In this document: positions 63,991 to 64,000 of the stretch, one piece after another | Layout of the letters: the number at the start of each line of letters is the position of its first letter | Numbering within the stretch: position 1 is the stretch's first letter | Source: Streptomyces griseorubiginosus | GTDB taxonomy: Bacteria; Actinomycetota; Actinomycetes; Streptomycetales; Streptomycetaceae | Direction: 5' to 3' | Assembly: GCF_001514195.1 (NCBI RefSeq) | Contig: NZ_KQ948734.1 | Location: forward strand, 997,076 to 1,061,075 | Length of the DNA stretch: 64,000 nt | Translations under genes and position numbers: made by a program | The notes under the pieces: model-generated | Told to the model about the DNA's origin: nothing | Database searches by the model: none | The model's input: the letters and a program-made list of their open reading frames with translations, nothing else

Positions 63991-64000
63991 CTGCCAGAGC

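Overview
The window is very GC-rich (third codon positions almost all G or C), uses many GTG/TTG starts, and carries FilP, Scy, NucS, a SCO5389-type protein and a Rho factor with a large Arg-rich insertion. Together these identify a Streptomyces chromosome arm close to the core. Gene content and order match what I know of the S. coelicolor SCO5352-SCO5413 region. This is mostly a conserved core block; the novelty lies in regulatory DNA, repeats and a few genes with altered catalytic residues. No tRNA, rRNA, CRISPR array or complete transposon was seen.

Region 1 (1-7.9 kb): aspartate-family amino-acid synthesis (tail of an ArgS-like DALR protein, lysA, hom, thrC, thrB), then rho with a long leader and a strong terminator. 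Region 2 (7.9-17.9 kb): a secreted trypsin/FG-GAP protease, an LCP wall-polymer ligase, rpmE behind a sigma-R-type promoter, prfA with its methylase gene prmC, a Sua5 protein, a phosphatase-like protein lacking its nucleophile cysteine, a GlyA-type hydroxymethyltransferase and an Rfe/WecA sugar-phosphate transferase. Region 3 (17.8-26.5 kb): the complete F1Fo ATP synthase operon atpIBEFHAGDC plus a DUF2550 gene. Two CRP-like sites lie upstream and an intrinsic terminator sits between atpD and atpC.

Region 4 (26.5-39.1 kb): a chitinase with the classic 12-bp direct-repeat promoter and its two-component system, a membrane protein, a PduO-type cobalamin adenosyltransferase, 3-hydroxybutyryl-CoA dehydrogenase, a STAS protein beside a membrane P-loop-like protein, NucS, a SCO5389-family protein, a luciferase-like oxidoreductase and a small Cys/His protein. 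Region 5 (39.1-49.1 kb, all minus): two ABC-2 transporter pairs, a nine-copy 27-bp tandem repeat, and the polar-growth coiled-coil genes filP and scy. Region 6 (49.1-56.6 kb): methylmalonyl-CoA epimerase divergent from a thiolase and meaB, an MFS exporter behind a leaderless six-residue leader peptide and hairpin, a PepSY protein divergent from a two-component system, and a MarR regulator.

Region 7 (56.6-64 kb): three overlapping AIM24-type genes, then a pair of long inverted dispersed repeats (58.80-59.24 and 62.43-62.91 kb). These enclose a truncated gene, DUF3817 and thiamine-binding genes, and an SRPBCC-DUF4166-TetR operon with two near-identical palindromic operators. A leaderless MarR gene, a second DUF3817 gene and a 22-bp AT-rich palindrome close the window. 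The epimerase, MeaB, cobalamin adenosyltransferase, thiolase and hydroxyacyl-CoA dehydrogenase suggest a B12-dependent short-chain acyl-CoA theme running towards a mutase gene that probably lies just outside.
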